Shown here: piece after piece, positions 50,001 to 59,000 of the stretch
Numbering within the stretch: the first letter of the stretch is position 1
Layout of the letters: each line of letters starts with the position of its first letter
Made by a program: the position numbers and the translations under genes
Origin: Endotrypanum monterogeii
Taxonomy: Eukaryota; Euglenozoa; Kinetoplastea; Trypanosomatida; Trypanosomatidae
Reading direction: 5' to 3'
DNA length: 64,000 bases
NCBI GenBank assembly: GCA_000333855.2
Contig: CM007327.1
Location: 171,611-235,610 of the forward strand
The notes under the pieces: model-generated
What the model saw: the letters and a program-made list of their open reading frames with translations, nothing else
The model's database searches: none
What the model was told of the DNA's origin: nothing

Positions 50001-53000
50001 CTGGGTCAACGCCTGTCAAAAGAGTCACGAAGTTCTTGTAGCGTGGGATAAAGTGGCGACACGATGGCTACAGCTACGCCCGTGTTTGTCATCGATGCGG
50101 AGCGCGGTTACGGAGGGCATCTGCTCTGCCGAAGAGTCGAGCATCATCACTCGAACTCTTGCATCCGCGTCAGTTGCTTCCAAGGGCTTCTGTACGCTCT
50201 TGCACAAAGCACAGTTTTCTCTCTTCACTGTCATGGTGCAGGAAACGATCCAGGATGTCTTGCTGACTATAAAGTCTGACGTGGAGGATGCGACTGAGGT
50301 GCTGAAGGGTGTGATGGAGCGCCGTCGCTCTCTCGTCCCACGGTTCCGATTCCTGCCCGATTCTGAGCTCATGAGGTTCCAATCCGTGAAAGGTGGTCAC
50401 AGTGTCGTGCGTATCTTGCAATATATTTATCCGCGTATCGCCAACATTGAGGTAGTGGATGGAGCAGTAACCGCCGTTTTAGCAGCGGATGGCGCACGCT
50501 TACCCCTCACATCACCCTTGCCTCTAACCAAGGATATTCCGGACGTTTGGATCCAGCGCTTTGATCGCGCAGTGCGGGTATCTCTTGTCGCCGCAGTCAA
50601 AGCGTGTGTAGAAGCGTATAATCGATACAGCCTGGAGATCTGGTTGCAGCAGTGGTGCGGTCAGGTAACGGTTCTCGCCCTGCGAATTCTCCACACACAA
50701 GGGCTTCGGCGTGCTCTAGACCTTTCTGGGCTCAACGGACTGACTTCTTACATTACGAAAGTGTCGGATTTCTGCGGTTCAATCAGCAGGCGTCTGCAGG
50801 GTGAACGCGACAAACACACCAGAGGCGGGCAGGAGCAGGGGTACAAGGCTGTACTAGCGGCTGCACTGGCGTACGAGGACTTCGCCTTGAGGGAGCTTCA
50901 ACTGGCGGCAGAATGGCATGTGAGCAGTGTCACCGAACTGGAGTCCACCTGTGTTATGCAGACCTTTTTCACGGCTGCGGAAGACGGCCTCAACGTCCGT
51001 ATGATGGGTGTTGGCTTCAACTACGGGCTGGAATTTTTCGGCCATGGAAGCACGCCAGTGATGAGTGCGGCACAGTGGGTGCAGGTGGCGCCGATGCTTG
51101 TCGACATGGAGCTTTCCCACAATGTGTACCTGGTGCGTTCCGGCGACGACGTCGGGGTCGAGGGCGAAGTGTTGGAAGCTGCAGCGCTGTTTCTCGGGCG
51201 TGTTTTCTGTCGGGTTGAGGACACGGAAAATCTCTCCATCGAAACACTTCAAAGGTTGCTGCGCGGGTGCCTGGAGGTTGGGGCGTTAACTTGTCTGATG
51301 AACACTGAGACTGCGCCGAAGTGCGTGCTTGAGGAGGTCGTTTTGCCTATCGCCATCGCTTCTGTGGAGCAACGCCGTTCTCCCGTCTGGCAACTGCCCT
51401 CTGGTGAGAAGGGGGTCACAGCCGCAATTTCCGTCCACCCGCTGTTCAGACTGGCCCTTTCTGCCACTGCGCCGGTAGCGCTTCCTCGCAGTCTCGGTCT
51501 TGTTTGCAGAGAGGTGCGCGTCGCACCCTTTGGCGTTGAAGAGGCGCTTCATGATTACCTCACTTGGACTGGTGTGTTACCAGTGGGTCCGCTGACCCGC
51601 GAGGAGATAGAGTTTGCGAAGCTCTACCGGCGGTTGCAAGAACTGCAGCCGATGATCTTCACGCTAGGTCGATTGCGCGTAGTGGTCCGAGAAGCGTTTC
51701 CAAGTGCCGGTGCTTTAGGGGAAGAGGAGTCTCGAATGATTGGGTCGTCACCCTACGGATTAGTGCTCCGCCTACTGACTGCCTTGAGAAATGTGTCGGG
51801 AGTGTTCTTCACTTCCAAAGAGGGCCAGGCAGTGCGCCGGAGCCTGGAAGCACAAATCGAGGCAAAGGTGCTCCTTCCTTCGTGCAGCGGTGTCCCTACA
51901 GCGGGCTGGTGTGACCCGCCTGTCAAGTGGGCCATGTGCAGTCCGGTAGGAGGTGCCGTTTTCGAGCAGTTTTCGCTGTGGATGAATGTACACCGCCGCG
52001 TACTGCTCCTCGGACCGCAGTTTGCGGGGAAGACTCGACTGTGGCGAGCGTGGGCTGGCCCCCGGTTACCGCTAGTCATCTCACTCTCTCTCACATCTGC
52101 GGCGGAATTTTATGGCACCTCTTCGGAGCCCGGTTATCTTTCATTGATCACGTCACGGATTCGGGCTCCTCTACATCAAGGCGATATCCCTACTGTAGTG
52201 ATGGAGGATGTTGATACGGTCTCCTCCCTCGCTATTTTTTCGGGCTCTTGGTGGGACAGGGTACTCATGCGGGAGGGGGAGTCGCACAGCGGCAACACCG
52301 TCTTTCCTAGCCCACTGATGCGTGTGATCGGGACGGCGCGTGAGTTGCCCAACGCCACGCCTGGGTCGATGAGCAAGTTTGCGATGATGGCGCTCGCAGG
52401 TCCATCTTCGTGGCAGGAAGGGATTTCACATGCATTGGGTTCAATACCAGATGCAGAGTGGGCCGCAAGGGTCATTGAGAAGCTTTTACCACTGCTTGTG
52501 GAGCGCGCGTCGAGAGCCTCGCCCGAGGTAGTGCGAGGTGTAAACGACCTCACAGGCATGTACGCCATGGCCCAGCGAGCAGCAAGTTTGTGTAGGCGAT
52601 GGCACGCCTACGCATTAACACTTCGCACATACAGAGGTGCACTGGAGTTGCAAGGCGACGAGGACAACGTGCCACTGCGCCTTTTCACTGTGCGTTGTGC
52701 GGTGATGGCAGTTATCTGGTCGATAGGGTTGTCTCTCCCCGTCGAGGATCGTGACGTGCTGAAGCTGTTGCTTCTTGGTGCGGAGTTGGACATGGGCAAA
52801 GCGCTGGCGGCCTGCGAGCTCTCCGGTGACATCTTCCCAGTCTTGTCAAAAAGTGGCGTGAGTCCACTCGAGCAGATTGTTCTGCCTCATGGGTGGATAT
52901 CCTTCGAGGAGGCTGCCACGCGTACCGACTTGCCTTTGACATGGTCGAAATACCACCACACAAACCCGCATCTCGGTGCGTATTCACAAGTTTTCGCGAC

Positions 53001-56000
53001 ACCGTCACGTCTGGCGACGCTGCGAGCGGCGGAGTGCTTGATCAACTGCGGTCAGCACCTTCTCTTTCACGCCGGCCCTGTAGATGGCAAAACGACGCTG
53101 TTGCACAGTATGAGGTCGAACAAAGTCGATTGGGTCACACAAGAGTTCAGTGTAAACGGTGGGATGCGACTCACTCACGTCCAGCAGACAATGGCAAATC
53201 AGCTTCTTCAGCGTTCGGACGAACGTCTCAGCCCAGGTGCTGGCCGCCGCTTGGTTGTATGCATGGATGATGTGCATCTGAGCCCACTGTCCACATGCGG
53301 TGGAGCCGAAAGGCTGCACACCGGCTCGGTGTCTCTTGTCAGTCGCTTTATGCGCTTCTGCGAGAGGTTTCAGGCAATCAGCACGCCAAGGATAGGGACA
53401 GTATCGACGACCAACGTTGTCTTTTGCGGCTCAGCTCTCCTTCAAAAGGGTCCATTGCATCGAGAGGGGAATGAGGCCCTTGCTGTTTGTGTGGATGTCC
53501 GCTTGCCAGGGTTTGACAGTAACGAAATTTCCAGCGGGGTGCATCTGCTGTGTAGCTTGGCTTCCTCTCGCAAGCGTACGAAGGGGTTTCCGGAGGGCTG
53601 TGCAGCGTTTCTAGATCTTATCCATGGCGTGTACACTCAGCTGAAATCGCCAAGCGACACCCTTGAGTCAACCACTGCAGCTGCCCTCTCTCACCTGACG
53701 GGGAAAGCGACACAGTCTATATCGGACGTGGTGCATTCAACGCCTCTAGACCTCACCTCGGACCATATATCGGGAAGCCAGCCGCCACATATTGTATCTT
53801 GCTACTCCGAACACCTCCGCGATGCTCTGCAGGCTGCGGAAATGGTACGAATACATCTGATTAGCAATGCATCCGATGTGCAGGTTGCCACCCGAGTTTT
53901 TCTTGATCTCACAAGCTTCTACGAGAAAAAACTTCGTGTGTCGGCGTCGTCGGAGGCGATGGAATGCTCGACATTGTCACTGTTTTCGCAGCGGCACCTA
54001 ACGGGGCATGTGGGTCTCGGGTCCGTAAGTTCATCATACTCGCTCCGCGGCGCAGCAGTGAAGTCTGCGGAGGATACAATGCGCGAAAGTATCCGTGGCC
54101 TCGTTAATTTCACTGGGTTACTCCGGCAGTTGCCGATCCCTCCGTCTCCGGACATTGTCACACCTGGAGATGAGTCGTTCCTCGCAGATTGCATCGCCGA
54201 GCTCGCATATTCCTTCCAGGATGAGAGGGAGGAGGATCTTGCAAATCTGGAGGGGAAGCGTGGTCCTTTATCCGCCGCGAACATGAAAACGAGGCCAAAG
54301 TGCAGCGAGGCACAGTGTTCCTCGGTGCTGATCTTTTATTCCGACTACCCCAAAAAGGCAGTGGTGCACTTCGACGGACTACACAAGGATTCGCAGGCGC
54401 AACGATCCTCCAGCGTGATGGTGCTGAGTGCAAGCTCGTCCTTGCACGGGTCGTTCGCTGCGCCTTCAAGCCAAACTTTTTTAAGTACAATTACGGCGGC
54501 GCATCAGCAGCACCAGCAGAAAATACGATCTTCTATTCCTGTGCTGGAAAGCCCAACGTACCAGACTACGTGGATCACCACGCGTTATATTTTTCTTCAA
54601 GACGCCCTTTCCGTTCCTCATGCGCAGGTCGTGCTTCTAGGGGAGAACACCTTCGGTCTACGCCGACTTTTCCGTCTGTGGTGCGCTAGTACACACATAC
54701 CATTCGTATGGTTCAGAGTGTATCCTTCTTCTTCACGGGCAGAGGCGAGCGTCACCTTCCGTCGCGACCTGCGCCTTGCAGTCACATTTATCTGCAGGAA
54801 CAGCATTCACGCTGTCTTTTACTTCCCCCCCGAGTTGATGCGGTTGCCAGAGGTTCTGGGAACAGTAGACCTGCTCGTGCGCAGTGGCGATGTTTCAAGT
54901 CTCTTTTCAGAGGAGGAGCGCAGCTCTCTGATGCGGGGCTTTAATGTGACCCCTTCACGGTCGCTGAGATCGTCTTCCATACTCGACGACACCGCTCTTC
55001 GTGACCGCCTCAGAAGCTGCTTGAACTGTGTATTCCACCTGCGCGATACGGAGGAGTTGGAGCGAATGGCTGCTGCCTACCCTTTTTTGAGCCAGCACAA
55101 TACGAGCGTGCTGCCGTTGTACACAGATGCACTACAGGCCTCACTCTTGCGCGAGCTGGTCTTGGGGGTGCTGAGGACAAGCGACAATTCTAATAGCAGC
55201 TCTGATTTCGACGGCATCCCCATCCTCGAAGACAGCAACACAGACGATGAGGGTGGCATGGAGGGTGTTGAGAAGGGCGGCGGTGTCAGGGATGAGCGGC
55301 CTTTGAATCTGTCTCCGAGGGCTGTCTGTGAGGCTTTGTGTATCATCTTCGAACATGTCTCCAAAAGGCACACGACCTCTTTGTCGCAGCTGATAGAGTT
55401 CGTGTCGGTGTACCGGTACCTGAGCACAGTGGCACGTTTGCAAGTCCTCGAAAGCGCTAGGACGGGCTCCATCATAATGGGCCGCGGAGATGAAGCCATG
55501 CGCATGGTGAAGTTTGGAGCGCAGCGCGTACATGCCATAAATGATGATGTGGTTGCTCTGCAGACGCGCATAGCTTCGCTCTCCGAGCGGCTTCGAACTG
55601 AAGAAACCCAGCACAGGTCCCGATCGCGTGCAGCACAATCGTTTTATGCCAAGCTGGAGCTTAAGAAGGAGGCTCTCGCTCAGCAACGCGTGACTCTAGC
55701 TGATGCCCTACATAAGGTGGAGGAACGACTCGAGAAGGCTGCTCGACATCTGGTAAAGGCGAAGTTGAACAATATGCGCCTACTCGCCGTCTCGCGTGCT
55801 CCGGAAAAGGGGACTCTTCTTGTCCGGGGCCTCTATGCGGTGCTCGGTGAAGAGCTTCCCCCATGCCGCGACAATCCCCACGAGCTGTGGGGCACAGCTA
55901 TGAAACGGTTTTGCACGAAGGAGTTCACAACATCTCTGGTGAAGATACCTCCGGTAAAGGACGCTGAGTTGATGTCCACCTATCTTCCTTTGCGTCACGG

Positions 56001-59000
56001 GCTGGATGGGGTGCGGTATGCACCGGCGTTACCGTATGCTCAGCAGTTGGCTGACTTTATACTGGCATGGGTGGAGTGTGGGAGGTTTCGTACGCAGGAC
56101 TACGAGACGTCTGCTGACGCCATCGCAAAGGCTGAGAAGGAGGTGGCTGGGGACGAGGAGGTGTACTCGTTCCATCAGAGGAGCGTTCATTCCGCGGAAA
56201 GGACTGTGGAGAAAACGAAGGCAGAAATTGAGCAAGCACGACGCTCTATAGCAGAGTTGCAAAAGGAGCAGGGACAGATGACGGCGACAGAGATCCGCCT
56301 GAAGAAGTACACCGAACTGGTCGACGGGTTCTTACGATTTTTAGCTGCGCCTGCGGACGTTGCCGAGCGCATGCGGGCGGCACGCTGTGCCGACGGAGAT
56401 GCTTTTCTCGTCTCTGCCTTTTACTCGCTTCTTGCCATGCATAACGGGGCTCTTGACACCTACGAGTCCCTGCAGCAGCTGCTCGTCCAGAGGGTGCATC
56501 CCCGACTGCATTCTACAAGCCCCCAGGAGGCATTTTCCCACTTGCTCTACCAGACACACGGGCCACGCACCCGGGCGCTTATGCTGCCGGAAAGCAAGCA
56601 CCTGTCGTGGGAGTATACGGCTCTTTTCATGTCTCTTTTCAAGCGTGTCGCGTCGCGCTGGACATTGATTGGTGCTGTGACGCCACTCATTGAGCAGGAG
56701 TTGTGCAAGTATTTGTCTTACTCGTGTAATGGCTGCGTCGTCGTCTCGGTGACGGACTCAGCGGCGAAGGAGAAGCTTATTGCTGCCATGCAGGCTGGTG
56801 AAGGCGTTCTTCTGCGCGATATTCACGACTCGGAGCTCAGCGACATAATTCGCTCCCTGAACCCTCTGTACAGTCTGCTAAAAAAGCGGTGGAGAGCGGA
56901 GGAAGACCCGCAGGCGCCCTCGACCAAATCTATTCCTCGACCGGCAGACGAGGAAGAGGCTGCCGTGCCGTGCATCTCACTGATCTTGGAGGGGAGCGAG
57001 GTGAAGGTGCATCCCTCTTTTTATTTGATTTGCACCTCCTCGGTGGCCGTGTCCCTACATACCCAAGGGGTTTGTGACACACTCAACGTCTACAACCTCT
57101 TTAGCCCCATGCCCCGGCGTCCATACTACGCGTGTCTGCTTCGCGACGTCGTGTGCACCGCGCCGGTTTCTTCTAAAATGTATTCCATGCGCGAGGAAGC
57201 GCTCACGCGGCATCAGGGGTATTTCACTCTTCTGAAAAAATTTGTTCATGCACATGATACTATTGCAAAGCTTCTCGCATCAAATATGGAAACCATTTGT
57301 GATGAAGCGAGTGGAGATGCCGTAGTAGCCGAGGCCGATCAGATGCTTGCTGACATCGAGGTGTATGAGGGTCAGCTCTCGCAAACTGTTCTGCACCTGC
57401 AGAGTTGGCAACGGGTGGTGAAAGCGGCCTGGGATGCGGTATTGCCTTCCTTAGAGGCTGTCGCGAGCCTCTCCGAGCTGATCGAGGTGAGGAAGCTAAA
57501 GCGTCCATGGAGCGCGTCTGCATTGGATCGGTCGCTGAGGGAAATCGTTCGCTTTCCTCTTTTGTTCGTGCGCCGCTTTGCGCCGCAAACGTTTAGTGAT
57601 TTGTCGCAACCCCTGAAGCGTTACTACGCTGTCGTGAATTTCACGCGAAGCGTGGTGGAGCAACTCGCCGACGGCTGGCCTGTGCCAGTGAAAGATATTT
57701 TCTCGCTGTTACTGCTCTCGTCGGCGATGGCGGCTTCTCCAACCATTTCCTCGGAAAATGGCGATGCGCATGTGCTGACTGCAGAGCAGACAAGAGTGTT
57801 GCAGGATTTGATCAGTGATAGGCTTTGCTGTCCAGCGGACGGTAAAGTATCGGTACGCAATAACTCCCTGCCGGTTTTCTCGGAATCAGAGTTTTCCTCT
57901 GATGAGGACGTACTGGTGGATCTGCGCAGTAACATTCTGAGTCTTTACGCGACTTCTAAGGATCCGCTACTTCGTCGAATCTCACGAAGAGGCCACTTAG
58001 ATGCAGATCCGTTGCAGGAGATAGTTGACGACGTGGAGAGTAGTGTGGGCAGGAATCAGTTCTACGTGATGCAGCTTTTTTCGTCCATGGCTGATCTGCG
58101 CGTGGAGCAGGCAAACTACTACTCGGCTGCTCTTTACAGAATGTTCATGGATTCCGTCGTTGGTGTGCAAGGAATGGTGAGTGCGCCGAAGGTGCCTGAG
58201 ACAGCAGCTCCCGCCGATGGGGACGCAGCGGTGCGTAAGGTTAGAATCTCCCCTCATCCGACGTCGCAGGCCACTCACCACGCCAGACATGAATCGGATA
58301 CGCGCAGCGCTCCTAGCGACAACGGGAGGCCATCTTCTGATGAGGCGACCTTGCGCGAAGTGGTCTCCATGAAGGTACAGATGCGGCGTGCTGCAGACGC
58401 GCGCCAGCCCCTCTGCTTGATTACCGATTCAACATACACAGAGGCCCTCTCGTGGGTGCGCCACGAGGCCGTGGAGGCGGGTTTTTTTGTTGTCTGGCAT
58501 GATTTAATTCTTTCCAAGGTGACGACTGCGTTAGATTCTGGTGCCACTCTCTTGTGGTCCAAGAGCGAGTCACCGGGCGTCAGCTTCGAGGAGGCAAGGC
58601 AGACCATACTATCGTTGGCGAGCCAGTCCCGGTTTGCTGCGAAGGGCAGCAGCACTTGTTTGGCGCTTGTCGTGGACGCTGACGGGAAGGGAGAGGTGTG
58701 CGCAGAAGATGTGCGCATCTTCGGAGAGAAGTGTCAGCAGCTACTCGCTCTGTATTCCACTTCCTTTCGATCGTCGTCTGGCAGCAATATCTCTGGCGTT
58801 TTCTGCCTCACTGTAATTTGTTCGCCGGCCACAGAGCGGGTGCTGTGGAGAGAAGCCCTGGCAGGTTACCTGACGCCGTGCTGCTACGTTCCCATGATCA
58901 CCGTAACCCCTCAGCAGCGCCTTGTGGAGCTGCTCCAGCCGTCGCGACGGTACTTCACCGAGGGTGGCGCGGTTCAAATATTGGAGGCGATTCTGCAGAA

